In this document: piece by piece, positions 7,919 through 18,125 of the stretch
Layout: each line of letters starts with the position of its first letter
Numbering within the stretch: the stretch's first letter is position 1
Source: Agromyces hippuratus
Lineage (GTDB): Bacteria; Actinomycetota; Actinomycetes; Actinomycetales; Microbacteriaceae
Assembly (NCBI RefSeq): GCF_013410355.1
Contig: NZ_JACCFI010000001.1
Span: 1,178,001-1,242,000 of the forward strand
Length of the DNA stretch: 64,000 nucleotides
Direction of reading: 5' to 3'
Made by a program: the position numbers and the translations under genes
The notes under the pieces: generated by a model
Told to the model about the DNA's origin: nothing
Databases searched by the model: none
What the model saw: the letters and a program-made list of their open reading frames with translations, nothing else

Positions 7919-10435
7919 TCATCCCGCTGCCGGTGCAGCGGCCTCGCCGCTTGCGGGCTCAGCGCGCTTGGCCGGTCTTGCGGGCTTGGCCGGCTTCGCT
8001 CCCGAGATGTCGACCTGCGCCCAGTCCCGCTTCGACCGGATGCGGAAGCGGCTGAAGAGACGCCTGAGACGACCGGATGCCGCGCGCGCGAGGCCGACCG
8101 CCTCGCTCGCCGCGCTCCAGCTCTCGTCGACGACGCTCTGCTCGATCTCCTCGCCTCCGAAGACCGCTCGGTCGGTGGCATCTGCCAGCGGCATCACGCG
8201 GATGCCGCTCGCGGGCGCATCGGCGCGGACGACCCGCACGGGCCCCGTGTCGGTGTGCGCTCCGCGCGCATCGCCGAGACCCTGTTCGCGCAACTGACGC
8301 TCGATCACCGTGGCCGTCTGCCGGCGGCTGCCGACACGCGGCACGTCGAAGCCGAGCTCGGCGAACTCGTCGGTCAGCTCGTCCCAGGCCCCCGCAACGC
8401 GTCGATCTCCCGACCCGCGGTTGCGACGGCGACGGCGACGGCGCGCCTTGATCACCGCGATCACGAGCATCGTGCCGAAGAACAGCAGCAGCGGAATGCC
8501 CACCACGCCGGCCGTGATCCAGGCCCAGAGCGGGATGGTGAACGGCTGGTTCTTCTTCTCGTCGTCGCTGTCGTCGATCTCGACCGCGGTGAGCAGGTCC
8601 TCGTCCTCGTTGTCGCTCCGCGGAGGCTGGCGCACCTGAGGCTGCGGCTCCGACTTCGGCTTCGGGGTCTGATCCTGCGGGATGTCGGTCTCGTCGGGCG
8701 TGGGGTGGAACGCCACCCAGCCGACGTCCTCGAAGGCGACCTCGACCCAGGCCGTGACGTCGTCGCCCACGACTTCGACGGCTTCGGCGTCTTCGCCGAT
8801 CTGCGGCGCGAATCCCATGACCACCCGGGCCGGATACCCGAGGTACCTCGCCATGAGGGCCATCGCCGAGGCGTACTGCTCCTCGTCGCCGATCATCTGG
8901 CTCCGCGTGAAGAGCTCGATCATGCGGTCGGCGCCGTGTCCGGCACGCGAGGGCACGGCGTCGGAGGCGAGGCCATGGCTCAGGAAGCCCTGGGTCTTCA
9001 GCGCCGTCTCGATCGCGCGCAACTGCTCGATGGGGGTCTCGGCGCCGCCTGCGAACTCCTGGGCCTTCGCCACGACGACGTCGGGCGTGTTCTCCACCGG
9101 TGGCAGGTCGATCATGGCGGCGGGAGTATTGATCAGGTCGTCGTCGTCGATCCCCTTCTGCAGCGTCGCGTCGATCGAGTAGCGGTATTCCTCGTCGACG
9201 CCGCTCGTCAGCACCGCGGTGCCGGTCGCGGAGTTGTAGCGCAGGTCGCCCGCGCTGGCGGCGCTCGCCGCGTCGTCGAACGCCAGTCGGGTCGGATACC
9301 CGACGCCCGGCAGCCAGACGTCGTCGTAGGCGGCGATCTCGATCTCGGCCGAGCGTTCGGCGCCTGCGCGCATCAGCTCGGGCAACGGCAGGGTCTCGCC
9401 GACGAGCTCGAACCCGCCGTCGGAGGAGGCCATGTCGTCGGGGCCGGCGACGTTCCAGAGACGACCGTCGTACGAGTCCATGCTCGCGAGTCGGATGACG
9501 TCGCCGGGTTCGAGCCCCTTCGCCGTGAAGAGCGTCGTGTCGGCGAGGTCCTTCGTGTACGCGCGGAAGCCCGCGAGCGGGCTCGGGAACGCGAGCGGGT
9601 CGAACGGCGGCGTGATCTCCTCGCGCAGTACGAAGCGATCGGGCTGCGTCGGGGCGAGCGCAGTGCCGGCGAGGGCGCCGACGAGCACCGCGCCGGTGAC
9701 GAGCATGCCCGTGCCGGCGAACTTGCGACGCCGGAGCCGGGCCGCCCCCTCATCGCTCGCCGCGGGAGCGGCCTGTCGGCGCCAGCCGAGCCAGATGAGC
9801 GCGATCGCGGCGAACGCGACGCCGCGGACTCCGGCGAAGTAGGTCTCATCGGTGCCGAGCAGGATGCCCGAGAGGAACAGGAGCGCCGGACCGATGAGCA
9901 GCACGGTCGCCCGGAGCGGAGTGCGCCGCACCGTCAGCCAGCGACTCGCGAGCATCGTGCCGACGAGCGCGACCAACCAGGTCGCGAAGTAGGGCACGAC
10001 CGGGATGTAGTAGGGCGCCTCGACCGGCGTCTGGATGGTGACGATGTCCGCCCAGCCCCACACGGCGCCGAGCGCGAGGCCTGCGAGCGACTCGAGCGTC
10101 GGCACCACCCCGAACAACGACTGGGCGGGCATCGTGAGCGCGCTGCCGAAGAGGAAGTAGCCGAGCAGGGCCGCGAGCACGTTCGTGACGACGCCGAGGC
10201 GGAGCACGTAGCCGAGCACGCCGAACGCGGTGCCGACGACGAGACCGCCGATGCCGGCGACCAGGAAGTTGTAGTCGCCGAACGAGGTCTCGTAGCCGAT
10301 GACGCCGAGGAGCGAGAGCACCGAGATGATCGCGACGTCGGGCCAGGCTCGCTTCGGGAACGGCCGGAGGGCGGACGGAGCGACAGGTGCCGGAGCCGCA
10401 GGGACCGCGTGCACGGGGGTCGAGGATTCGGTCAC
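7919..10435 (-). CDS. TgpA-like membrane protein with a degenerate transglutaminase domain
   Basis: An 838-residue membrane protein in the usual MoxR-DUF58-TgpA order. About seven membrane helices (residues 33-260) precede an extracytoplasmic region, a transglutaminase-like core (about 460-580), one more helix (633-663) and a basic, Ala/Pro-rich cytoplasmic tail. The core keeps family landmarks (QYASAMALMARYLGYPARVV, AWVEV, GWVAF) but the catalytic triad is gone: the Cys position of GVC-type motifs is Glu518, the His of HAW is Thr561, and the Asp of DPT is His577. It is therefore probably a binding or scaffold protein, not an enzyme. The GTG start overlaps the DUF58 stop. Confidence 0.85.
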   Translation of the reverse strand: MTESSTPVHAVPAAPAPVAPSALRPFPKRAWPDVAIISVLSLLGVIGYETSFGDYNFLVAGIGGLVVGTAFGVLGYVLRLGVVTNVLAALLGYFLFGSALTMPAQSLFGVVPTLESLAGLALGAVWGWADIVTIQTPVEAPYYIPVVPYFATWLVALVGTMLASRWLTVRRTPLRATVLLIGPALLFLSGILLGTDETYFAGVRGVAFAAIALIWLGWRRQAAPAASDEGAARLRRRKFAGTGMLVTGAVLVGALAGTALAPTQPDRFVLREEITPPFDPLAFPSPLAGFRAYTKDLADTTLFTAKGLEPGDVIRLASMDSYDGRLWNVAGPDDMASSDGGFELVGETLPLPELMRAGAERSAEIEIAAYDDVWLPGVGYPTRLAFDDAASAASAGDLRYNSATGTAVLTSGVDEEYRYSIDATLQKGIDDDDLINTPAAMIDLPPVENTPDVVVAKAQEFAGGAETPIEQLRAIETALKTQGFLSHGLASDAVPSRAGHGADRMIELFTRSQMIGDEEQYASAMALMARYLGYPARVVMGFAPQIGEDAEAVEVVGDDVTAWVEVAFEDVGWVAFHPTPDETDIPQDQTPKPKSEPQPQVRQPPRSDNEDEDLLTAVEIDDSDDEKKNQPFTIPLWAWITAGVVGIPLLLFFGTMLVIAVIKARRRRRRRNRGSGDRRVAGAWDELTDEFAELGFDVPRVGSRRQTATVIERQLREQGLGDARGAHTDTGPVRVVRADAPASGIRVMPLADATDRAVFGGEEIEQSVVDESWSAASEAVGLARAASGRLRRLFSRFRIRSKRDWAQVDISGAKPAKPARPAKRAEPASGEAAAPAAG

Positions 10436-11751
10436 GGTCGCACCCGCCGCATCACTCGGGGAAGGTCGCCGATCGCGCCGATCGTCACGACCGTGAGGCC
10501 CGACACCTTCGCGATGCGCGACGGCGCACCGAACTCGGCTCGGAACCCGATGGTCTGCGTGTCGAGGCCGAAGACCGTCTCGGCGGCGCGGAATTCGGCG
10601 AGAGGCACCTGGGAGCCGCCGACGATCATCACGACGCTCGGCGGCGGCAGGCGCTTCGTCGAGTCCCGCGCGAAGTCGCGCAGGTTCGCATGGTCGCCCG
10701 ACGTCTCGACCAGACGCGAGGAGTCGTCGAGCAGCGACGTCGGGGTGGCGGTGGAGAGCGGCATCCGCTCGCTCACGATGCTCATGCGGGTGCCGTCGCG
10801 CACGACCTGGACGCCGATCGACGCGGTGATGGAGATGGCGAGTTCGAACTCGTCGTCAGAGGCGTACGCGGCGCGGTCGGTCGTGTGCACGATCGTGAGC
10901 TGCGACCGGCGGGTCTCCTCGAACTGGCGCACCATGAGCTGGCCGGTGCGGGCCGAGGTGCGCCAGTGCACGTTGCGGAGCGCATCGCCCGGCTCGTAGG
11001 AGCGCAGGGCGTGGAAGGAGATGTCGTCGTTCGTGATCGTCTTCGTGACCTCGCCCTCGAGGTCGCGCACGAGGCCCGAGGCGCTCGGCGCCAGCCGGGC
11101 CGTCACGGGGTGCACGAAGAGCTCGACCTCGTCGGTCCAGCGCACGGTGCGGCGCAGCAGTCCGAGCTGGTCGCCGCGCACCGTGATCGCGGGGCCGGCG
11201 ACGATGACGGCACGACGATGCGTCGGCACGGCGAAGAGCTCGTCGTGCTCGGCTCCCGGTGCGAGCACCGGAACCACGAACTCGGCGACGGCGCCGCCGA
11301 CCGGCAGCTCCATGCGCGACGGGATCGACGGCTTCGCGGCGATGTTCGTCACGAGCATGCGGCCGAGTGCACGCTCGCCCGCGACGACGCGGTGCGGGTT
11401 CAGCTCGATGTGCACGCTGAAGTTCGCACGGCCGAAGACGAACGCGACCGCGACGAGGAGCGCGGCGGCGAGCGTCGCCGCGACGAAGCCGAACTCGATC
11501 CAGCCGAAGATGCGGCTGAGCGCGAACGCCACCACCGCGCCGGCGAGCACGATCCAGCCGAGGGGCGAGATCACGCTCGTCACCGGCGCCGCGAACCCGA
11601 AGACGCGTCCCAGTGCCTGCCCTGACAGCCGGAGCGCATTGCGGACGCCGCCCGCGACGGCTCGCCAGAGACCCCGCAGGGCGATGGCGGTCTGCGAGGG
11701 AACGCGCGGAGCGGCGGCCTCCGCGCGTTCGGGCGTGGCGGTACTCGTCAT
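10432..11751 (-). CDS. DUF58 domain protein
   Basis: A 439-residue protein with two membrane helices near residues 55-110, then a beta-rich section and the DUF58 signature SYEPGDALRNVHWRTSARTGQLMVRQFE-like segment (YEPGD...HWR.SA) around residue 275-300, related to von Willebrand A folds. DUF58 proteins are regular partners of MoxR ATPases, though the client is usually unknown. The ATG at 11751 overlaps the MoxR stop as ATGA. Its context here suggests acting with MoxR on the giant surface proteins encoded immediately upstream; that is inference. Confidence 0.88.
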   Translation of the reverse strand: MTSTATPERAEAAAPRVPSQTAIALRGLWRAVAGGVRNALRLSGQALGRVFGFAAPVTSVISPLGWIVLAGAVVAFALSRIFGWIEFGFVAATLAAALLVAVAFVFGRANFSVHIELNPHRVVAGERALGRMLVTNIAAKPSIPSRMELPVGGAVAEFVVPVLAPGAEHDELFAVPTHRRAVIVAGPAITVRGDQLGLLRRTVRWTDEVELFVHPVTARLAPSASGLVRDLEGEVTKTITNDDISFHALRSYEPGDALRNVHWRTSARTGQLMVRQFEETRRSQLTIVHTTDRAAYASDDEFELAISITASIGVQVVRDGTRMSIVSERMPLSTATPTSLLDDSSRLVETSGDHANLRDFARDSTKRLPPPSVVMIVGGSQVPLAEFRAAETVFGLDTQTIGFRAEFGAPSRIAKVSGLTVVTIGAIGDLPRVMRRVRP

Positions 11752-12716
11752 GCCGCGCGGTACGCGGGCGGTTCGATGTCGACCAGCACTCGGCTCACGA
11801 TGTCTTCGGCGGTGACGCCGGCGAAGTCCGATTCGGGGTCGACGATGATGCGGTGCGCGAGCACGGGCACGGCGAGCTCTCGCACGTCGTCGGGCGTCAC
11901 GTAGGTGCGGCCCTGCGACAGCGCCCAGGTCTTCACGGCGCGTGCGAGCGCGAGCGCACCGCGCATGCTGACGCCGAGCGTGGAGTCCTTGTGGGTGCGG
12001 GTCGCGGTCACGATGTGGTTGAGGTACGCGAGCACGGATGCATCGACGAACACCTCGGAGGCGAGCTGGGCCATAGCCGCCACCGACCCGGGGGCGATGA
12101 TCGGCGAGACCTTCGAGGCGCGAGCCCGGTTCGAGGAGTCGAGGAGGAGCGCGACGGCGGTGTTGTGGTCGGGGTAGCCGAGCGAGGTCTTGATCAGGAA
12201 GCGGTCGAGCTGCGCCTCGGGCAACGTGTAGGTGCCGGCCTGCTCGACGGGGTTCTGGGTCGCGATGACCATGAACGGGCGGCCGACGTCGTGGCTCACG
12301 CCGTCGACGGTGACGCGCGCCTCCTCCATCACCTCGAGGAGGGCCGACTGCGTCTTCGGGCTCGCACGGTTGATCTCGTCGGCGAGCACGATCGAGGCGA
12401 AGATCGGGCCCTTGTGGAACTCGAAGACGCCCTTGCCCTGGTCGTAGATCGTCACGCCCGTGACATCCGACGGCAGCAGGTCGGGAGTGAACTGGATGCG
12501 CGAGTTCGAGCCGTCGAGCGTGTTGGCGAGCGCCTTGGCGAGCACCGTCTTGCCGGTGCCCGGCACGTCTTCGAGCAGCACGTGGCCGTCGCTGAGCAGC
12601 GCCGTCACGACGAGCCTGATGACCTCTCGCTTGCCGAGGATCGCCTGGTCGACGTTGTCGACGAGCTTCGCGAAGGCGTCGGAGAACCAGTCCGCCTGTT
12701 CCTGTGTCACTGCCAT
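11748..12716 (-). CDS. MoxR-family AAA+ ATPase
   Basis: A 322-residue cytoplasmic ATPase. Walker A is EDVPGTGKTVLAKALA, Walker B is IVLADEINRASP, and the arginine-containing sensor region follows (VIATQNPVEQAGTYTLPEAQLDRF is characteristic of MoxR). The start at 12716 has AGGAG eight bases upstream and lies 17 bases after the giant-protein stop; a longer start at 12767 would overlap that gene and lacks conservation. MoxR proteins act as chaperone-like remodelers for von Willebrand/DUF58 partners. Confidence 0.92.
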   Translation of the reverse strand: MAVTQEQADWFSDAFAKLVDNVDQAILGKREVIRLVVTALLSDGHVLLEDVPGTGKTVLAKALANTLDGSNSRIQFTPDLLPSDVTGVTIYDQGKGVFEFHKGPIFASIVLADEINRASPKTQSALLEVMEEARVTVDGVSHDVGRPFMVIATQNPVEQAGTYTLPEAQLDRFLIKTSLGYPDHNTAVALLLDSSNRARASKVSPIIAPGSVAAMAQLASEVFVDASVLAYLNHIVTATRTHKDSTLGVSMRGALALARAVKTWALSQGRTYVTPDDVRELAVPVLAHRIIVDPESDFAGVTAEDIVSRVLVDIEPPAYRAA

Positions 12717-12733
12717 GTTCGATGCTCCTGTTG

Positions 12734-15700
12734 TCAACTGCATTGTCCGGGTGCGAGCGAGTTCCACGTCGCCCCTGAGATGGAATTCGTCCGGGAGATA
12801 TTGGTCGGACCGCTGATCTCGACCCAGATGTTGGCGTCACGGCGTACGCCGAGCCAGTTCTCGAGTTTGACGGTGTCGCCGCTGCTCAGCGAGTACGGGC
12901 CATCCCAGTTGAAGTCGCTCGTGTCGCCGTTCAGCGACGTGACCATTCGGTGCGAGCCGGGCGTGAATCGTTCGTAGCGCACTGCGACGTGAGTTCCGTC
13001 GCCGGCCTTGCAGATCCGCGCCGAGGGCGGCGGCGCCGTGGCCGTCGCCGTGTTCGACAACGTCCACCCGCCGCAGCCGCCCGCGTTGCACGCCTGGACC
13101 CTGAAGTTGTGCTGGTAGCCGATGCCGGCGTTCCCGTTGGCGCTGAGCCCAGAGGTCGAGCCCGACTTGGTGCTGTTCAACACGAACTGCCAGTTGTAGT
13201 GCGTGATGGGGCTGCCGTTGGCCGACGCGGCACCCCATGTCAACCTGATGTCGCCGGAACCATCGCTCGAGGCCCAGAGGTTGGCCCAAGGCGGAGCGGA
13301 CGGCTTGCCGAACGGCGTCACCGAGTCGCTGGCCTGCGATGGAGCCGATTCGCCGATCTTGTTCGTCGCGGTGACGGTGAACTTGTACGAGGTGCCGTTT
13401 GAGAGTCCGCCGATCGTCTGCGTCGAGCCGGCGTCGTCGGCGCCGAAGCGCTTGCTGCCGCCCGACCAGCTCACCGTGTACCCGGTGATCGGCGAGTTGT
13501 TGCTCGCCGGCGCGTTCCAGCGGACGGTCGCCGATTCGTCGCCGGTCCCCACGGCGGGCTTGCCGGGCGCATCCGGTGGGGCGCGCACGATGACGGTCGC
13601 CCGGCCTGCCACTTCTCGGGTCGGGTCCTTCGTGCCGTCCTGCACGCGATAGACGATGCTCAGCTCGCCGGTGAACGACGGCCCCGTCGTCACGGCGATC
13701 TCGGTGGGCGTGAAGCTCACGCTCGCGGCCGATCCGACCGAATCCTGATCGATCTGAGCGTCGATGATCACAAGCGGGGTGTTCTCGGCGGCGAAGGGAT
13801 TGAGGTCGTTGGCGAGCACGTCGATCGGCAGTGTCTTCGACCGGAGCATCTCCTCGGGCCCGTCATCGCGCAGTACAGCCTTCGGTCGAGACGAGGTCAC
13901 CACCTCGACGTCGATCGAACCGGGTACCGAGAACTCCTTGTAGTCGACCGTGAACGTCAGCGTCGTCTTCGTGCCGGGCTGCACGCCCAGCGGTGAGCCG
14001 ACGGTCAGCGTCGAGCCACTGATGGCTGCCGTGAAGTCGGCGTTCTGGCCCTGCAAGCCGTTGTACGTCAGTTCCTGCAGCGCCTTGTCGCTCGGGTGTC
14101 CGCTCGACTGGCGCAGATCGATCTCCTGGGGCGTCTCCCCCGCCTCGACCTTGACGGTGCGCGGAGTGAACGTCGGTGGCACGTCTTCGAAGTTCGGATC
14201 GCCGACCGTGACCGGGATCGTGAGGAACGCCTTCTTGCCCTTCGGATCGTTCGCATCCTCACCGTCCGTGACTTCGAATGTGACGGTCGACTGGCCGCGG
14301 AAGTCCTTCGCCGGCGTGTACGTGAGCGTGGACGCATCCGTCATCGGCGATGATCCGTCGCTGTTGGACGCCGTGGCGGAGAGGATGCGAGCGGGCTTGC
14401 CCGACGGGACGATCACGATGTCGCCGATGTTCCAGGAGATCGTGCCGTTCATGCGCACGATCTGCGGTCCGAGCTCTGCGAGGTACGGGGGCGGGAAGGA
14501 CTTCTCCTCGTCCTCCTGCTTCGCATCGTCGGGGTCGGCTTTCGGCGGCACCACGATGAACGCCATGGCCGAAAGCTCGTCGACCTCGTTCGTGAGCCGG
14601 TAGGCGATCGCCTGTCGCTTCGACGTCGGCCGCACCTTGACGGTGCCGTCGGTCATCACCTCGGCGTTCTCGGCGTTGGGGCCCTCGACGGCGACCACGA
14701 GGTCCTCGACGAGGCCGCCCGGGTTCTGCGCGTCCTTCAGCGGATCGACCGTGACGGACTTGCCATCGACGACCTGCTTCGGCTCGACGACCTGGTCGTG
14801 CGCCGTCGGCGGTTCGATCTTCGCGTCTTCGGCCACGAGCACCTGGATGAACGCGCCGTCGGCGCCGCCGTGCCCGTTGGTGATCTCGTACCGCACCGAG
14901 TTGCCGCCCTCGGAGTCGGGAGCCTCGACCAGCACACGGTTGTTCTTGACACTCGCGGTGAGTCCCTCGCCGACCTCGGGGAGCTTCTTCTGCACCTTGA
15001 TCCGGTAGCCGCTGGGGTCGGAGTCGTTGGCGAGCACGTCGATCGCTGCGCGACGACCCGGACGCAGCTCGACGACGTCGTCGACGGCATTCGGCGGCAG
15101 CACCACGGCTGGACGCGGGATGACCCCGATGCGGATCGTGCCAGTCGCCGTCTTGCCCGCCGTATCGGCCACCTCGTATGTGAACGACTCGGTACCGGCC
15201 GCACCGGCGTGGGCCTCGTAGCTGATGTACGTGCTGCCGGTCTCGACCACGCGGCCGAGCGACGGCGGCGTCGTGATGCCGACGAGGGTCACGGAGTCGC
15301 CGTCGGGATCGATGCCGTCGAGCGGCACGTCGATCTTGAGTGCGGTGCCTTCGAACGTGCGCGACGTGAGCGGCAGCGGGAGCGGAGGCCGGTTCGACTT
15401 CGCATCGGGGCCGACGACGGTGAAGCGCACCGTCGCGGTGGCCGACTGCTCGTATTCGTCGACGACCCGGTACCCGGCCGTGTACACACCAGGCTTCTCC
15501 GGCGCTTGGAATCGCACGGTCTCCCCGGCGACGAACACGAGACCGCCCGCGTCAGAGGTGTCGGCGAGCTCGGGGTCGAGCGTGAGCGGCGCGGCATCCG
15601 GGTGGTAGTCGTTGTCGAGCACGGAGGCCGTGGCGATGTCGCCGGCGCGAACCGTGATCGCATCGTCGACCGCGACCGGGGGCTGGTGCTTGACGAGCGG

Positions 15701-18016
15701 CGGCACCGGAACCACGGTGACGGTGCTCGTCGAACTCGCAACGCCGTCCGAGACGGTGTAGGCGAACTGCAGCTGCTCGGTGAGCGCTTCGGACGCGGTG
15801 ATGCGGGTGACCGTGTTGTTCAGCACCTCGACCGAGAGCAGATCTCCGGATGCCTCGGTGTCAACCGTCTGCACGGCGAGCACCCGTCCGCTCGGCGACA
15901 CGTCGTTGGAGAGCACCGGGAGGGTCGTCGGCTGGCCGGGACGGAGGTACGCGGTGTCCTTCACCGCGATCGGGGGCGGCGATGCTCCCGGAGCCTCCTT
16001 GACGTCGACGCGGATGAGTCCCACGCTCGTCGCGGCGCCGGCGCCGAGGTCGTACAGGAAGATGTGGCTGCCGACCTTGTCGGAGCTGAACGAGATCACG
16101 CCGCGCTCGAGGTTCGGCTCGACGGACGCACCCGACGGCGTGTCCGTGACGCCGAGGAGGGCCAACGGCTCGCCGGATGGGCTGAGGTCGTTGACGAGCG
16201 GCTCGATCAGCACGGACTCGCCGGCGAAGACCTCGGCGAAGTCGGGCGTGCCGACCGGATTCAGCGCGCCCGGTTCCTTGACCTCCACGGTCAGCACACC
16301 GGCCGAGGTGACCGTGCCGTCGGAGACGACGAACTGCACCTCCTTCGTGCCGAGCTCACCGGTCTTGTGCTCGAACGTGACAAAGCCGTCGGGTGCGAAG
16401 CGGACGGAGTCGCCGGTGGTCGGCGAGGCGCTCACGAGGAATACGTCGTCGCCGTCGGGGTCGATCCAGTCGCTGAGCACGTTGTAGCCCATCGACTTGC
16501 CCTGCTCGACGCTGATGGCGCCCTCGCGGATGGCGACGGGCGGGTTGTTCTCAGCAGTCGGACGGATCGTCACGTCGACGTGGGCCTGTGCGACCCCGAG
16601 CCGGCCGTCGTCGGCGGTGTACTGGAACGACACCGTGCCCGCGGCTCCCGGTGCCGGGGTGAACTGCAGGGCTCGGCCGCCGTCGATGACCTCCAGCTTT
16701 CCCGACTCCTCCGCGATCTCGCCGACGTTCGTCGCGGTGAGCACGTCTCCATCGGGGTCGGTGTCGTTCTCGAGCACTTCGAGCAGCGTCGTACGGCCCG
16801 GCCGCACGCCGAACTCGTCGTCGCGCGCGGTGGGCGGACGGTTCGTCTCACTGCGTTCGGCGAGGGTGTCCTCGAAGGTCTGCTGGGAGGCCTTCTCATC
16901 GCCTTCCTCAGCGTCGCTCTCGTCGGGAGGGGTGACTTCGTCCCAGTTGTCGACGAGGCGCATGTTGGAGTCGACGAGCCACACGTTGCCGTTCGACAGG
17001 TTGTTCAGTGCGATAACGCTGCGGTTCACGCGGAACTCGAGGCGCGAACCGGCGGTGACCTGGTCGATGGTCTGCACGACCGGCTCCCGCCCGTCGCAGG
17101 CGCTGACGTATCGGCCGACGCCCGCCCACGCCCCGTGGGCGCAGCCGTCGAGCCAGACCGGGCTCGCGACCTCGGCCTCCGTGGTCGGAGCGTCGATGTC
17201 GGCGCCGATCGATTCGACGTCACCGCCCGCGAGCGGAACCCGAAGCAGGCCCTCGCCCGTCGCGAGGAGAACCGAATCGTTCTCGGCGCCGACCTGTTGG
17301 ATCTTGAGGGCCGTCTCATCGAGCTGCCGCGCGCTGCCCCCGATGATGAGCGCGTTCTTCTCGGTGTCGAGCACCACCGGCTCATCACCCACGATCGACA
17401 GCTGATGCTCGCCGATCGCCGGGAGCTCGCTCGTCTCGGGCGCGCTGCCCGGCGACGTGATCTTCACGAGCTCGTCGTCGGCAGCGGAGCTCGCGTAGAC
17501 GACGCCGTCGTTCGACACCGCCACGTGGGCACCCTTGCCGAGTTGCGCGATGGGCTCGGTATCGGCCGGGTTCAGCTGCAGATCGCCCGCGGCGCCCGTG
17601 ACCCAGAGTTCGCCCTTCGGCGAGATGATCGCGAGCGTCTGGCCGCCGTGGTCGACCTCCGACCCCGGAGGTGCGGCGATGCCCTGGCCGAGCGTGGTGA
17701 ACGCGGGGTCGATGCGCTCGATCGAGCCGAGGCTCTCGTCGTAGAGGAAGACGTCGTCGCCGTCCTGCAGCACGTCGAACGCGTTCGATGCGGTGTTCAC
17801 GGCGGCGTCGAGCTCTTCGATCTGCCGGTTGAGTCGACCCGCGAGCAGTTCCTTGCCGTTGGTGACCCAGACCTCGCGAGCCGCGAGGTCGACGTCGGTG
17901 ACGGGGAAGCCCTGGTGGAGCACGGCGAAGGTGAGCGGAACACCGGCGAGCAGTGAGATCGCGACGGTCGATGCGGCGGCCTTGCGTGTGCGCATCCACG
18001 ACGCGAAGGTACTCAC
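12734..18016 (-). CDS. Giant membrane-anchored propeller/Ig-repeat/FN3 protein (copy A)
   Basis: A 1760-residue protein. After a short basic cytoplasmic tail, one membrane segment (about 13-34) anchors it. Residues about 38-360 look like a beta-propeller (repeated VWV, VFLYD, LWV, VVYASS strands). An acidic linker (360-390) leads to about 11 bacterial Ig/cadherin-like repeats of 95-100 residues starting at 391, 490, 586, 679, 778, 876, 973 and on, many opening PPxAxDD and containing NDxxPxG. Two FN3 domains follow (about 1481-1665), then a unique 94-residue C-terminus with several Cys. The GTG start at 18016 follows GGGGAG. It is a tandem paralogue of copy B but ends in a different domain. 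Likely a long extracellular fibre; ligand unknown. Confidence 0.85.
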   Translation of the reverse strand: MSTFASWMRTRKAAASTVAISLLAGVPLTFAVLHQGFPVTDVDLAAREVWVTNGKELLAGRLNRQIEELDAAVNTASNAFDVLQDGDDVFLYDESLGSIERIDPAFTTLGQGIAAPPGSEVDHGGQTLAIISPKGELWVTGAAGDLQLNPADTEPIAQLGKGAHVAVSNDGVVYASSAADDELVKITSPGSAPETSELPAIGEHQLSIVGDEPVVLDTEKNALIIGGSARQLDETALKIQQVGAENDSVLLATGEGLLRVPLAGGDVESIGADIDAPTTEAEVASPVWLDGCAHGAWAGVGRYVSACDGREPVVQTIDQVTAGSRLEFRVNRSVIALNNLSNGNVWLVDSNMRLVDNWDEVTPPDESDAEEGDEKASQQTFEDTLAERSETNRPPTARDDEFGVRPGRTTLLEVLENDTDPDGDVLTATNVGEIAEESGKLEVIDGGRALQFTPAPGAAGTVSFQYTADDGRLGVAQAHVDVTIRPTAENNPPVAIREGAISVEQGKSMGYNVLSDWIDPDGDDVFLVSASPTTGDSVRFAPDGFVTFEHKTGELGTKEVQFVVSDGTVTSAGVLTVEVKEPGALNPVGTPDFAEVFAGESVLIEPLVNDLSPSGEPLALLGVTDTPSGASVEPNLERGVISFSSDKVGSHIFLYDLGAGAATSVGLIRVDVKEAPGASPPPIAVKDTAYLRPGQPTTLPVLSNDVSPSGRVLAVQTVDTEASGDLLSVEVLNNTVTRITASEALTEQLQFAYTVSDGVASSTSTVTVVPVPPLVKHQPPVAVDDAITVRAGDIATASVLDNDYHPDAAPLTLDPELADTSDAGGLVFVAGETVRFQAPEKPGVYTAGYRVVDEYEQSATATVRFTVVGPDAKSNRPPLPLPLTSRTFEGTALKIDVPLDGIDPDGDSVTLVGITTPPSLGRVVETGSTYISYEAHAGAAGTESFTYEVADTAGKTATGTIRIGVIPRPAVVLPPNAVDDVVELRPGRRAAIDVLANDSDPSGYRIKVQKKLPEVGEGLTASVKNNRVLVEAPDSEGGNSVRYEITNGHGGADGAFIQVLVAEDAKIEPPTAHDQVVEPKQVVDGKSVTVDPLKDAQNPGGLVEDLVVAVEGPNAENAEVMTDGTVKVRPTSKRQAIAYRLTNEVDELSAMAFIVVPPKADPDDAKQEDEEKSFPPPYLAELGPQIVRMNGTISWNIGDIVIVPSGKPARILSATASNSDGSSPMTDASTLTYTPAKDFRGQSTVTFEVTDGEDANDPKGKKAFLTIPVTVGDPNFEDVPPTFTPRTVKVEAGETPQEIDLRQSSGHPSDKALQELTYNGLQGQNADFTAAISGSTLTVGSPLGVQPGTKTTLTFTVDYKEFSVPGSIDVEVVTSSRPKAVLRDDGPEEMLRSKTLPIDVLANDLNPFAAENTPLVIIDAQIDQDSVGSAASVSFTPTEIAVTTGPSFTGELSIVYRVQDGTKDPTREVAGRATVIVRAPPDAPGKPAVGTGDESATVRWNAPASNNSPITGYTVSWSGGSKRFGADDAGSTQTIGGLSNGTSYKFTVTATNKIGESAPSQASDSVTPFGKPSAPPWANLWASSDGSGDIRLTWGAASANGSPITHYNWQFVLNSTKSGSTSGLSANGNAGIGYQHNFRVQACNAGGCGGWTLSNTATATAPPPSARICKAGDGTHVAVRYERFTPGSHRMVTSLNGDTSDFNWDGPYSLSSGDTVKLENWLGVRRDANIWVEISGPTNISRTNSISGATWNSLAPGQCS

Positions 18017-18102
18017 TCCGTCACTCCCCTGTTTCGCTCGATCTCGGGACCGGCGCCGAGCTCAACCCCCACACCGGGGTACACGGTAACACGATCGCGG
18101 GC

Positions 18103-18125
18103 GGAGTCCACATGGGGAGGACTCC
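18103..18125. repeat. Short hairpin in the gap between the two giant genes
   Basis: The arms GGAGTCC (18103-18109) and GGACTCC (18119-18125) form a 7-bp stem with a 9-base loop. It lies in the 151-base gap (18017-18167), the largest gap inside the operon. It has no U-run. It could set the relative expression of the two giant copies or be incidental. Confidence 0.35.

Noticed and set aside
8255..10999. 914-codon plus-strand frame opposite the TgpA-like gene
   Set aside because: Composition is an Arg/Glu/Asp-rich antisense shadow; the minus-strand frame has membrane helices and a transglutaminase-like core.
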